From NCBI GenBank assembly GCA_050633325.1, contig JBOEGH010000004.1, positions 218,139 through 282,138 on the forward strand: a stretch of DNA of 64,000 nucleotides. The letters are read 5' to 3'. This document shows, piece by piece, positions 9,190 to 18,230 of this stretch (position 1 is its first letter; each line of letters starts with the position of its first letter). Under the pieces are notes generated by a model. That model had not been told where the DNA came from. It saw only the letters and a program-made list of their open reading frames with translations, and did not search any database. This stretch comes from UBA1672 sp050633325 (lineage in GTDB: Bacteria; Pseudomonadota; Alphaproteobacteria; Micavibrionales; Micavibrionaceae). The position numbers and the translations under genes are program-made.

Positions 9190-9883
9190 TGCGAATCTTT
9201 TGTGCTATTGGATTGTTTGGTGATTGCGTGGTGTGAAGCTGTCCATTTCCAAGCATAAGGCATGGATGGCCAAATTGTTCTATTATTTGTGTGTTATGTG
9301 TTGCAATTACAATTGTCGTTCCCATGCGGTTTAATTGTTCGAATAACCCCATTAATCTGAAACCTATTTCATCATCAAGGTTACCTGTAGGCTCATCAGC
9401 AAGTAGTAATTTGGGGCGGGCTATAACGGCACGAGCAATTGCAACGCGCTGTTGTTGGCCACCTGATAAAGTGGGAGGAAGACTGTTTTTATGATCTTGC
9501 AAGCCGACCCAGTCCAGCAGCTCGTTAACATGATCAGTTATGTTATCTGTGCTTTCACCTATTATACGAAGGGGAAGGGCAACATTATCGAATATAGATA
9601 AATGGTTTAAAAGTCTGAAATCTTGAAAAACAACTCCTATGCGCTGTCGCAGGGGGAATAGCTCCTCTCGCTTTAGAGATGATATATTCTTGCCAAACAT
9701 TGTGATTTTACCGTTTGTCGGCATGTTTCCTAATGACATAAGATTCATTAGAGATGTCTTTCCTGAACCGCTTGCGCCTGTAAGGAAATGGTACGAACCT
9801 GATTTGAGTGTAAAGTTAATATCACGAAGAATTTCGTCTCCGTTACTATTATATTTAAACCCTATGTTATCGAATTTTATCAT
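9179..9883 (-). CDS. ftsE: Cell division ATP-binding protein FtsE
   Basis: This 234-residue ABC ATPase powers the FtsEX complex. It has Walker A GASGSGKTS near residue 38, a Q-loop in VVFQDFRLL, the signature LSGGQQQRVAIARA, Walker B LLLADEPTGNLD, and the switch histidine in IATHN. The N-terminus (MIKFDNIGFKY) matches FtsE. Only 1 nt separates it from the upstream repeat-protein gene, so the leftward operon probably starts at 10634 or above. Confidence 0.93.
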   Translation of the reverse strand: MIKFDNIGFKYNSNGDEILRDINFTLKSGSYHFLTGASGSGKTSLMNLMSLGNMPTNGKITMFGKNISSLKREELFPLRQRIGVVFQDFRLLNHLSIFDNVALPLRIIGESTDNITDHVNELLDWVGLQDHKNSLPPTLSGGQQQRVAIARAVIARPKLLLADEPTGNLDDEIGFRLMGLFEQLNRMGTTIVIATHNTQIIEQFGHPCLMLGNGQLHTTQSPNNPIAQKIRNVF

Positions 9884-9884
9884 G

Positions 9885-10634
9885 TCAGTGTTTTACATCC
9901 CGTGGGGTTTGTTTATCCAGAATATATTGCATTGATTGTGTCTTTTTATAAGGGTTTGTTATTGAGTTTGCAGCGGTGTATGCGTCTTCAAACTCACCGT
10001 TGTCGGATAATATTTTTGACACAGTAGCGTAGGCTTTATTTCTGAAAGAAAGACTGTTTATTTTCTCAATACTTTTTTGAGCAGCTGTAAATCTAAGTTT
10101 TTCTGCCTGTATTTCTGCTGTCTCACCATAGGCCTTGTTACGTAATGCATTGTTACTCATTTCTGATGCGGTTTTCCACGCACCTTCATCATCTTTTGCG
10201 AATGCTTGTGCCATTGCGATATAAGTTAATGCAATCGCGTATGAAGGTGGATGTGATATTTTTTCTGCTTCTTCGCGCAAAGATATAAACATGTTTACCA
10301 AGTTTTCTTTTTTGTATTCTTTATGTGCTATCGCCATTCCGATGCCACGTATTGTCATGGCTTTGGTATCTGGAGTTTGTATTTTAGATATAGTTTCTAA
10401 TGCCAAGGAAAAATTACCATCGAATGCATGGGATTTAGCAATCTCACGATATGTTTGGTCGCGCCATGAAATATTATTTATTAATGCGGCATTATTTGTC
10501 ATATGGTCAATGATGCATGCTCTATCATTAACTGAACAAGTGATAGCAGGGGATTCTTCTTTGGCATGTAAGTTTGTGTTAAAAATTATAAAAAACAAAA
10601 AAATCGGCAAAAAACATGTGATTTTATGATACAT
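9885..10634 (-). CDS. Secreted helical-repeat (TPR/HEAT-like) protein
   Basis: From the ATG at 10634 the 249-residue product opens with a signal peptide (MYHKITCFLPIFLFFIIF..., probable cleavage after NLHA). The rest is a series of about 35-residue helical pairs of the form REIAKSHAFDGNFSLALETISKI, as in Sel1/TPR-like repeats. It should be periplasmic. I do not recognise a named family. The longer frame to 10727 would run into the divergent zinc-ribbon gene. It sits 1 nt from ftsE, which suggests a link to FtsEX. Confidence 0.65.
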   Translation of the reverse strand: MYHKITCFLPIFLFFIIFNTNLHAKEESPAITCSVNDRACIIDHMTNNAALINNISWRDQTYREIAKSHAFDGNFSLALETISKIQTPDTKAMTIRGIGMAIAHKEYKKENLVNMFISLREEAEKISHPPSYAIALTYIAMAQAFAKDDEGAWKTASEMSNNALRNKAYGETAEIQAEKLRFTAAQKSIEKINSLSFRNKAYATVSKILSDNGEFEDAYTAANSITNPYKKTQSMQYILDKQTPRDVKH

Positions 10635-10707
10635 ATTATATTCCTGCGTTGTTAGCCTGACTTTATTTGTACTAAACTCATCTAAGAAAGAGAAGAACTG
10701 GATTGCA

Positions 10708-11685
10708 ATGATTCTGACTTGTCCCAATTGTAGTGGTCAATTTAACATTGATGATAAACTTATCGGCGAAAATGGTCGTAAGGTTAAGTGTTCTTCGTGT
10801 TCTGAAATTTGGTTTCAAAAACTTGAACTTTCTGATGTTGAAGAAGAGGTCGAGGAAACTCCTTTAACAGAGGACGCTTTAAACAGTATTGAAGAGGCGG
10901 AGGACGAAGATGACTTTATGTTTGAAGTTGATCTCGTTGAAGATGATGCTGTTGACGAAGGGGAAGAAGATCAATTAGACAGTGTTAGCGATGAAGATGA
11001 ACACGATGATATGATCTCGTTGGAATCAATAAAACGCGCAGTTGAACTTCACGATTCTAAATTTAATAATGATAGTAAAAGCAAGCCATTAGGTTATGGG
11101 GTGGCCGCGTTGTTTTTTGTTTTTACTCTTATTTTGCTATTGATTAACAGTAGCTATTTTCTAAGCAAATACCCATCTACTAATGCTTTTTATACGATGT
11201 TTGGTATTAATTTAGAAATCCCGGGTAAAGGATTGGTCTTTGATGGTTTGGTAGCCGAAGATAATGGTGAAACAATTACGGTTAGTGGTCGTATAATTAA
11301 CCTTGAGTCCGAGACGGTTAATGTCCCAGTAATTGAAGCATCGTTGAATAATGGGGCCGGCGATTCTTTATCACAATGGTATATTCAACCACCACAAGAC
11401 AATATTGATGGTGAGGGAGATATTTCATTCCATTCTGTTTACTACAAGCCTGATGACGCAGGGGCGCATTCTGGTGGAGATGGTAATAATCATAAAAATA
11501 TTGGTGAAGGTCAGGTGCAGATAAGGTTTTCTTTGCTATCTAAAACTGGCGCAACAGACGACGGAAATAGCTCCTCTCATCATCAGGACGCTCAAAATCA
11601 CCAGAGCGCTCACGAAGAGTCTTCAGGATCTCATCGACCTTCTTCTTCTGAGCAGCATCAGGAACCTTCACATTCTGATCACTAG
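10708..11685 (+). CDS. Zinc-ribbon (MJ0042) membrane protein, DUF3426-like
   Basis: Residues 1-38 form an MJ0042-type zinc ribbon with two CxxC pairs (CPNC and CSSC). A strongly acidic linker follows (about 45-110), then one membrane segment (about 130-150) and an extracytoplasmic beta-rich part typical of DUF3426 (GLVAEDNGETITVSGRIINLE). Many Alphaproteobacteria carry this gene divergently from ftsE, as here. The last 45 residues are unusual: Ser/His/Gln/Asp-rich and low-complexity, coded antisense to the end of the DUF4175 gene across 146 bp. Confidence 0.8.
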   Translation: MILTCPNCSGQFNIDDKLIGENGRKVKCSSCSEIWFQKLELSDVEEEVEETPLTEDALNSIEEAEDEDDFMFEVDLVEDDAVDEGEEDQLDSVSDEDEHDDMISLESIKRAVELHDSKFNNDSKSKPLGYGVAALFFVFTLILLLINSSYFLSKYPSTNAFYTMFGINLEIPGKGLVFDGLVAEDNGETITVSGRIINLESETVNVPVIEASLNNGAGDSLSQWYIQPPQDNIDGEGDISFHSVYYKPDDAGAHSGGDGNNHKNIGEGQVQIRFSLLSKTGATDDGNSSSHHQDAQNHQSAHEESSGSHRPSSSEQHQEPSHSDH

Positions 11686-14233
11686 TCTTTCCGTTATTTT
11701 CCTCGCCGCCATAAGACCTTCCAAGGGGGTCGTATTTTTGACCTGCTCCTCCCATAGATATACCGACCATTTGTTGCATTCTTTGTTTGAATTCCTGGCT
11801 TAATTCTTCTTGTGAATCTTTTAGGTAATCTATTGCCTTTCCTTGGTGAGGTAATGAGGCATTAGGTTTGCTCTCTCCTAAATAATTTTCTGACTTACGC
11901 ATTTCTTGTTCTGCGAGTCCCATAGCCTCAGGTATTTCATCTATCTTTTCTGATATTTCCAACATTAGTTGACCAAGGATATAGCGTAGAGCTGCTTGCT
12001 CAACCTTTTTATTTGTGATCTTTTCTGATGAAGGTTTATCGTTTTCTGGCGCTTGCCTTTTAGGTGTCGGCGGAATTCCTGTCATGCCAAATTCTTTTAA
12101 CATTTCTTCTATAGAAGGTAAGTTACGCGGGTTTGTTTTGTTCTGTTCTTCGCGTAGATACTCTGTTCTTGCTAACTTTTTAGTTTGCTCTAACAGTTGT
12201 TCTTGTCTTTCTATCAATTCTTGAAGTTCGTTTATTCCCTCGCGCATGGCCTGCATATCAGATGGCAGTTGTGATGCACCGGAGTCATCCATCATTTCCA
12301 TCATTCTTTGCAGTTTTGACATGAGCTCTTGCGCTTTTTTTTCATCACCACTGCGTAGGGCGGATTCTATTTCTTCCACTATTTTTGACAGTGTGTCGGG
12401 TGATATTATGGAGTTAAATTGATCCGGAGATATTTCAGGAAATTTTTCACCCTCGGCCATACGTTTTTGCATGTCGCGTTGCTTTTCTGCAAAATAGTTT
12501 GCCATTTTGTCGCGTAAATTATTCATTAGCTTTGATATTTCATCATCACTGGCGTTTGGATCGCGTAGAGCATTTTCCAAAGCACTTTGCGCTTCTCTTA
12601 ACTCTCTGACAGCCATTGAAAGGTTTCCGTCTTCTACGACTAATGCAGCATTCCACAGTAGTTTTATTACTTCTTGTGCTGCTTCTAATCTGGTTTCTTG
12701 GTCTTTGTTATTTACATGTATAAGGCGGGCGCTAGACGTTTTTATTGCTAAATATATTACAGGGTTATTTTGAAAATATTCAGGTGCGTTAAGTAATGAT
12801 TTTAAGTTGAGCGCAACGTCGATAAAGCTGTCTCTATAGTCCCACGCAAGGCGTTTGCGCATAGAAATTAGGGATTTAGCCATTGGGTGTTCGAACTCAC
12901 GCTCTGGAAGAATTAAATGGATTTTATCAAGCTTGGTCTTCTGTCCTTTATGATCTATCGCGGTGTATTCAAATGTTACCGGCAACCCTGACCATGTATG
13001 CCATGTCATATTAAATATTGGAGATATTTTGAATTCGGTATTTGGTTGTGACATTATCAATCTATATTCTTCAACATGATTACCCAGAGGTTTTTCCTCT
13101 ACGATTTTGTCTATGTCCATGCGCATATGTATTTCTTTTACGCCGTAATCATCTTTTACCAATGTGGGAAAGCGTATTTGGTTGCCGTCAATAAATTCAT
13201 ACAGAGGTAATTCCGCTTTATTAGTATCGTTTTCTTTAGAATCGGGGTTTAGCGTGTTTTTATCATTATTTGTATCCTCAATCGATGTAGGATTATTTGC
13301 CTGCTTGTTGTCGTTACTAATTTCCGGTGGTGTATCTATTATATAATTATAAGACCAGCGAGCACGCGGAAAGTATCCTTGTGTAACAGACAAATTGTCA
13401 CCGTTTTTTATCTTGTCTTCTATACTGTATAAGCCAGATCCTAAATACTTCATTGGTGTAATATCGTCGCCATTATTTAAATGGGGTGGGATATGTTTGC
13501 CTAACACACTGTGCAATCTAATTCTTATATCGCTTCCTTCCGGTATGTTTAAAGCGTTATCATTGCCGATGTTCGCGCCTATGATGTGCTGTTTTCCGAT
13601 ACCTGTATATGAAGGAGGGGTAATCCATAAGTTAGTAACATTTCCGTTTGATACGATGTGATTTGGTGTTATTGGAATTATTCCGTTAGTAATTTTGTCG
13701 TGCCATTGAGGGCCTGAGACCATCATTCCTGATACAAATACTAAGATCGCAATGAACCGTATTGCAGAAGGGTCTTCTCTAGAAAGTATGGCTCTCTTTT
13801 TTGGAGATTTAATAAGGAATAAAGATTTTAATATCTGTTTTTGGTTTTCTTCCCATAGTCCCCTAGATAGATGTGTTTTGGGGTTTGCTAGTGTGTCGTC
13901 TAAAATTGCTATATGACCTTGTGGAAGACCACTAGTGTTTTCTAATGATTGGTCTATTTGTTTTCGCTTGGGAAAAGATAGTGTAATTACATCTTCTTTT
14001 ATCAGGTAAATAACACCGAACAAGAATATCAGTGATGTTATTATTGCCGCTGTTTCCCCTAAAAATAAAGGTATATCCAGCATCCATAAACCGCAAAAGA
14101 AAAGTGTCCAAAACAATAACCGCCAAAAGTGAAGGGTTATATTTTCAGCACTTAGAATGGTCGCGGCTATTCTACGTTTTTTAGAAAGAACGTTGATGAA
14201 AGGTCGGTTTTCTAAATCCAATGGGTCAAGCAT
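11540..14233 (-). CDS. DUF4175 (TIGR02302-type) large membrane protein
   Basis: The 897-residue protein has three hydrophobic segments near the N-terminus (about 34-54, 60-76 and a third near 155-175). A long soluble region follows, with a helical, charged, Met/Gln/Glu-rich second half (about 480-897) likely to form coiled coils. This is the layout of the alphaproteobacterial TIGR02302/DUF4175 family of unknown function. It follows lysA by 61 nt on the same strand, its usual partner. Its last 48 codons are antisense to the end of the zinc-ribbon gene. No clear ribosome binding site precedes the ATG. Confidence 0.8.
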   Translation of the reverse strand: MLDPLDLENRPFINVLSKKRRIAATILSAENITLHFWRLLFWTLFFCGLWMLDIPLFLGETAAIITSLIFLFGVIYLIKEDVITLSFPKRKQIDQSLENTSGLPQGHIAILDDTLANPKTHLSRGLWEENQKQILKSLFLIKSPKKRAILSREDPSAIRFIAILVFVSGMMVSGPQWHDKITNGIIPITPNHIVSNGNVTNLWITPPSYTGIGKQHIIGANIGNDNALNIPEGSDIRIRLHSVLGKHIPPHLNNGDDITPMKYLGSGLYSIEDKIKNGDNLSVTQGYFPRARWSYNYIIDTPPEISNDNKQANNPTSIEDTNNDKNTLNPDSKENDTNKAELPLYEFIDGNQIRFPTLVKDDYGVKEIHMRMDIDKIVEEKPLGNHVEEYRLIMSQPNTEFKISPIFNMTWHTWSGLPVTFEYTAIDHKGQKTKLDKIHLILPEREFEHPMAKSLISMRKRLAWDYRDSFIDVALNLKSLLNAPEYFQNNPVIYLAIKTSSARLIHVNNKDQETRLEAAQEVIKLLWNAALVVEDGNLSMAVRELREAQSALENALRDPNASDDEISKLMNNLRDKMANYFAEKQRDMQKRMAEGEKFPEISPDQFNSIISPDTLSKIVEEIESALRSGDEKKAQELMSKLQRMMEMMDDSGASQLPSDMQAMREGINELQELIERQEQLLEQTKKLARTEYLREEQNKTNPRNLPSIEEMLKEFGMTGIPPTPKRQAPENDKPSSEKITNKKVEQAALRYILGQLMLEISEKIDEIPEAMGLAEQEMRKSENYLGESKPNASLPHQGKAIDYLKDSQEELSQEFKQRMQQMVGISMGGAGQKYDPLGRSYGGEENNGKTSDQNVKVPDAAQKKKVDEILKTLRERSGDFERPDDERSYFRRLLRQF

Positions 14234-14294
14234 GTATAGGAGGATATCTTGTTTTGTGATATGAACCCATATTTTTTTTCGGGTTCTCCCCCGT

Positions 14295-15563
14295 TTATAG
14301 CCACTCTGGTATTTCTTCTCTTGATATTAGGTCTTCCAAAGTTTGAGCTTTATTAATCACAGCGACTTTATCGCCATGAACCAGTATCTCGGCCGGTAGA
14401 GTTCGCGTGTTATAGTTAGATGCCATTGCAAACCCATAAGCACCGGCAGATTGTATGACAATAAAATCATCTTTGTTCACGGTTGGTATTGTCCTGTCTT
14501 TTGCAAATACGTCGCCGCTTTCACAAATTGGACCTACTATGTCGTATGTTTCTGTGGGGGCATCGTTATTTAACACTGGCCTAACACCGTGATATGCTTC
14601 GTATAATGTAGGGCGAATTAAATCATTCATAGCAGCATCAAGAACAACAAATTTTTTAGATGGTGTTGTCTTAATATATTGCACCTTACTAAGCAGTACA
14701 CCGGAATTTCCAACCATATATCTGCCTGGTTCCATTTGTATCTGCGTATTAAGCGGTAGGATAAAATCACGAACCCATTGCGCATATGCATCTAAATCAA
14801 GATTTTGTTCATCATTATAAACAATTGGAAACCCACCGCCAATGTCTGTATGTGTTACGGTGTGGCCTTTTTCACGTAACAGGTTTACAAGATCGGCTAG
14901 TTTTTGAAAGCCCGGCTTAAAGACCTCTACTTGTGATATTTGTGAACCTATGTGAATTGCAAGGCCAACTGGTGTAACGTTGCCCATATCTTCGGCGCGC
15001 TCATAAAGCTTTATTATATCTTCTGCGGTGTTGCCAAATTTGTCTTCTTTACGACCTGTGTTTATTTTGCTGTGTCCACCACCGCTAAGGTTAGGGTTTA
15101 AACGGAAGACTACATTTGCGTTTTTTCCCATTTCTGAGGCAAACTTATTAACGTTGTCCAGTTCTTCAGGGGCTTCGATGTTGAATTGCAAGATGCCGGC
15201 TTTTAGGCATTCTTTTATCTCACTCTCATTCTTGCCGAAGCTGGTTGATATAATCTGGTTACCTTTGAATCCAGCCTTAAGTCCCTTATATAGCTCCCCC
15301 TCAGATACTATTTCCAGACCGCTGCCTAGTTTTTGCAATATTTTTAATATAGCGATATTCGTGTTTGCTTTGCATGCGTAGCATAATAAAGGCTGACGGT
15401 CTGCCGGAAGTGCTCTCTCCATTGCTTGTTTAAGGGCGTTAAACTGCGCCTCTATTACAGATGCACTATACACATAGCATGGTGTTCCATATTCATTTGC
15501 AATATCGGTTAGGGCAACATTATCAACATGTAGAGCGCCGTTTTTTTCGGTGAAACCTATCAT
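14295..15563 (-). CDS. lysA: Diaminopimelate decarboxylase
   Basis: LysA makes L-lysine from meso-diaminopimelate using PLP. The 422-residue protein carries the PLP lysine in CYACKANTN (K65), HIGSQIS, the glycine loop DIGGGFPIVY, the MEPGRYMVGNSG phosphate/substrate site, and the CESGDVFAKDR motif that brings the active-site cysteine from the other subunit. It is downstream of a small lipoprotein gene and upstream of DUF4175, a conserved alphaproteobacterial order. lysC lies 6 kb away on the other strand. Confidence 0.95.
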   Translation of the reverse strand: MIGFTEKNGALHVDNVALTDIANEYGTPCYVYSASVIEAQFNALKQAMERALPADRQPLLCYACKANTNIAILKILQKLGSGLEIVSEGELYKGLKAGFKGNQIISTSFGKNESEIKECLKAGILQFNIEAPEELDNVNKFASEMGKNANVVFRLNPNLSGGGHSKINTGRKEDKFGNTAEDIIKLYERAEDMGNVTPVGLAIHIGSQISQVEVFKPGFQKLADLVNLLREKGHTVTHTDIGGGFPIVYNDEQNLDLDAYAQWVRDFILPLNTQIQMEPGRYMVGNSGVLLSKVQYIKTTPSKKFVVLDAAMNDLIRPTLYEAYHGVRPVLNNDAPTETYDIVGPICESGDVFAKDRTIPTVNKDDFIVIQSAGAYGFAMASNYNTRTLPAEILVHGDKVAVINKAQTLEDLISREEIPEWL

Positions 15564-15592
15564 TATATTCTCTTAGCTTTATGGTTTTCTGG

Positions 15593-15778
15593 TTAGTAGC
15601 TTTTTTTCTCTAAACCTGGCTGTGGATCAGTACTTATATCCGGATAAGTACGAGGGAATTGATCATGTTCAACTCCTTGAGGAGGGTCAACATGAGCTGG
15701 CTTTACTCCGCAAGCACTTAGTAAAAGGATGTTTGCACATAAAAATATATGTAAAAAAAGTTTTTTATTAATCATCAT
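15593..15778 (-). CDS. Small lipoprotein upstream of lysA (LptM-like)
   Basis: This 61-residue protein has a lipoprotein signal peptide ending in the lipobox LLSAC (acylated Cys near residue 23), followed by GVKPAHVDPP and a proline-rich tail. A short lipoprotein between argH and lysA is a standard alphaproteobacterial arrangement, and such proteins resemble LptM (YifL), which supports LPS-transport assembly. argH is missing here: the next gene upstream is the divergent thioredoxin-like gene. The assignment to LptM is by size and context only. Confidence 0.7.
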   Translation of the reverse strand: MMINKKLFLHIFLCANILLLSACGVKPAHVDPPQGVEHDQFPRTYPDISTDPQPGLEKKSY

Positions 15779-15834
15779 GTCGTTCCTCTGATATATTCAC
15801 TATAACTTGTGTATATTGGAATTGAAAAAAAATA

Positions 15835-15859
15835 AACCCCAAACAATATAAAAGGGGTT
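15835..15859. repeat. Inverted repeat in the leader of the TlpA-like gene
   Basis: AACCCC (15835-15840) and GGGGTT (15854-15859) form a 6-bp stem around 13 nt of AT-rich loop, 20 nt before the start codon and just before its ribosome binding site. It could be an RNA hairpin or a protein-binding site; no T-run follows, so it is not a terminator. Confidence 0.4.
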
Positions 15860-15879
15860 AAATAGCAAGAGGTAAAGTC

Positions 15880-16482
15880 ATGAGTGGTGTTTATAAAGGA
15901 CTTGGAGAAAAGCTTTTCTGGCCGGGTTCAATACTGCTTGTGTTCGTAATGTTTCATACAGGTTCAAATATTTATAACAGAAACAAGCTAGATAAAATTG
16001 AGCTTGAGATGGCTTCTGAATTTAAGACTTTAAGAACATATGAAAACAAAAAGTATTTGCCATCTATCAAAGTAGCAGCACCCGATGGCGGGGTGGTGGA
16101 TTTATCTAAATCAAAGGGTAAGTATACTATACTTAATGTTTGGGCTACTTGGTGTACGCCATGTGTAAAAGAGCTAGCATCATTAAGGGGTTTACAAAAA
16201 TCATTACCACATGACAGCAAGTGGAGAGTTGTTGCGGTCTCTATAGACTCTAAGGACAAATTGCCTCAAGTTGCAAAATACACAAGTCATTATAAGGTTG
16301 AGAATATAGCAAACTATTTTGACTACAATTTAGAACTTCAAAGTAACCTTAGTGTAAGTAAATTGCCAATGACACTAATTGTTAATCCTTCTGGTAGGAT
16401 ATTGTACCAGATATATGGGGATGCACGTTGGCATAGTAAGTCCATATTGGAATTTATGGATACTATATCTAAAGTACATTAG
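15880..16482 (+). CDS. TlpA-family thiol-disulfide oxidoreductase
   Basis: This 200-residue redoxin is anchored by one N-terminal membrane segment (about 14-31). A TlpA/ResA fold faces the periplasm: VVDLSKSKGKYTILNVWATWC, with the active site CTPC (C92 and C95), and the cis-proline segment KLPMTLIVNP. It likely reduces or shuffles disulfides, for example during cytochrome c maturation. TlpA genes divergent from argH/lysA are common in Alphaproteobacteria. AAGAGG lies 8 nt before the ATG. Confidence 0.85.
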   Translation: MSGVYKGLGEKLFWPGSILLVFVMFHTGSNIYNRNKLDKIELEMASEFKTLRTYENKKYLPSIKVAAPDGGVVDLSKSKGKYTILNVWATWCTPCVKELASLRGLQKSLPHDSKWRVVAVSIDSKDKLPQVAKYTSHYKVENIANYFDYNLELQSNLSVSKLPMTLIVNPSGRILYQIYGDARWHSKSILEFMDTISKVH

Positions 16483-16561
16483 TAATTACTCGTTAACATT
16501 ATTTGTTAATATGTTCCGTGTTACTATTTTATGTTAATTGATTTTATTGGGGTGATTACAA

Positions 16562-17851
16562 ATGCAGCCGGACAAAGATAATAGCAAGATCTCTCAGGTG
16601 CAGCTTGACGCATTAGTTGATTTACATGCTCGTTTTTTGGGTGGTCGCATTGGCGGTAGAAGGGCAATGTTGGATGGCGTAGATTTAAGGGGGCTGTCTT
16701 TGAAGGGTAAAGATCTTAGGCAGGCTAATTTTACAGCATGTTTAATGAATGCCATGGACCTTTCTAATGCGAATTTTCAGGAATCATCTCTATATGCTTG
16801 TGATTTAAGTAACTCTAATTTGTTCAAGACTGTATTTGTTCGTTCTGATTTACGTGGTGCACGTATAGAAAATGCAAATTTGGAGGGTGCTGATCTTGAA
16901 TCTGCGGATTTACGTCGTGGTGGTATGGCTTCTGCCGGTGATTTTTCGTCCAGTAGTAAGGCTGTTAATTTTAAAGGTGCAAATTTAAGTGGAGCGCGCC
17001 TTAATGGCTCTATGGCTTCTAATGCTGATTTTTCTGACGCTATGTTGGTTGGTGCTAATCTGGCCAATTCTGATATGCGTGGGGCAAGTTTAGAGGGGGC
17101 GAACCTTTCTAATGTTGATATTGAGGGCGCGCGATTAAATGGTGCAAATATCAAATCCACTATTTTAACCGGAGTAGATCTCAGTGTAATGAAAAATGGT
17201 GGAATGGATCTTTCTGAAGCAATAACAGATGATAATGTGGGTGTTTCTGTATCTGATCTATCCGAACCATTGCAAAAATTGGTAGAAGAGCACCACAGGT
17301 GGTTAGAGGCAAAAGGTAGGGACGGTAAACAGCTGGATCTTAGTGAGGTCGATTTGCGTGCATTAGGTTCATTAAAGCAAGAGCGCCTAACCGCAATAAA
17401 GGCAAGGGCAACTAAATTCTTTGGCTTAAATCTTTATCAGGTTCAGTTGCAAAGTGCGTCTTTAAATTTATCTGATTTTAGAAGTTGCGATATGGAGGGG
17501 GCAGACTTACGTGGCTCTTCGTTTAAAGGAGTTAACTTTTCCCATTCAAACTTGAAAGGGGCTGATTGCTCTGCGCTTATGCTGGGTGCTGGGGGGACAA
17601 GCCGTTTTAACCCGTGTAACTTTGAGGATGCAAGATTCTGTTATGCAGATTTGGCAGGCGCACAGTTGAAGGATGCTATCTTTAAGGGCGCGAATTTGTC
17701 TTATGCTGATCTTACCGGGGCTGATTTGAGAGGGGTCGACTTCACAGGTGCTGTGATGGAAAATACGATACTTGAGGATGCAAAAACCGAAGGTGCGAAA
17801 TTTGATCGTGGTGCAGGTAACCCCGTTTTCAAAATGAAGTCAGATTCATAA
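16562..17851 (+). CDS. Pentapeptide-repeat protein with two repeat blocks
   Basis: The 429-residue protein is built from A(D/N)Lxx pentapeptides in two blocks, about 35-215 and 280-425, which should form right-handed quadrilateral beta helices. Each block is preceded by a similar helical module: LDALVDLHARFL...GVDLRGLSLKG near the N-terminus and LQKLVEEHHRWLEAKG...EVDLRALGSLK near 240-270. The protein therefore looks like an internal duplication. No signal peptide or membrane segment is seen, so it is probably cytosolic. The function of such proteins is varied and cannot be assigned. Confidence 0.8.
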   Translation: MQPDKDNSKISQVQLDALVDLHARFLGGRIGGRRAMLDGVDLRGLSLKGKDLRQANFTACLMNAMDLSNANFQESSLYACDLSNSNLFKTVFVRSDLRGARIENANLEGADLESADLRRGGMASAGDFSSSSKAVNFKGANLSGARLNGSMASNADFSDAMLVGANLANSDMRGASLEGANLSNVDIEGARLNGANIKSTILTGVDLSVMKNGGMDLSEAITDDNVGVSVSDLSEPLQKLVEEHHRWLEAKGRDGKQLDLSEVDLRALGSLKQERLTAIKARATKFFGLNLYQVQLQSASLNLSDFRSCDMEGADLRGSSFKGVNFSHSNLKGADCSALMLGAGGTSRFNPCNFEDARFCYADLAGAQLKDAIFKGANLSYADLTGADLRGVDFTGAVMENTILEDAKTEGAKFDRGAGNPVFKMKSDS

Positions 17852-17887
17852 AGTTGACATAACTATTCATAGTCAATATTATTGGAT

Positions 17888-18226
17888 ATGGCTTTGGACA
17901 ATGAAATACAAAAAATTCTTAATAGAGCACCCAAAATCCAAGATATTCCGCATGCTTTTTATTCTAGACAAGCTGATGTGAATGAAAATGGTCAAGATGT
18001 TGCCACCATTAAGGATGAATTTGGTAAATGTGTTGACGTAAACTTTGTTGGTGGATGTTCGGTTGGCTATAACGGCAAGGTTATTCCTGCAACGGATGAG
18101 GAGATCCTCTCCGCGTTACCTGAAACTTATGAATATCTTGGGTATCTGGATGATGAAGGTGTCTTGATACGTACAGATCATACACCGGAAATACCAATGC
18201 AAAAGGTTGAAATACCAACTATATAA
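17888..18226 (+). CDS. Hypothetical protein, 112 residues
   Basis: This small soluble protein is acidic, with no membrane segment and no motif I recognise. It starts at the ATG at 17888; an in-frame TTG lies 6 nt upstream. It follows the pentapeptide gene by 36 nt on the same strand, so they may be co-transcribed. Its stop is 4 nt from the end of convergent etfA. Confidence 0.6.
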   Translation: MALDNEIQKILNRAPKIQDIPHAFYSRQADVNENGQDVATIKDEFGKCVDVNFVGGCSVGYNGKVIPATDEEILSALPETYEYLGYLDDEGVLIRTDHTPEIPMQKVEIPTI

Positions 18227-18230
18227 TTTC

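Noticed and set aside
14263..14286. GAACCC/GGGTTC inverted repeat between lysA and DUF4175
   Set aside because: The stem is only 6 bp, and the T run lies in the loop rather than after the stem, so it is not a terminator in either direction.
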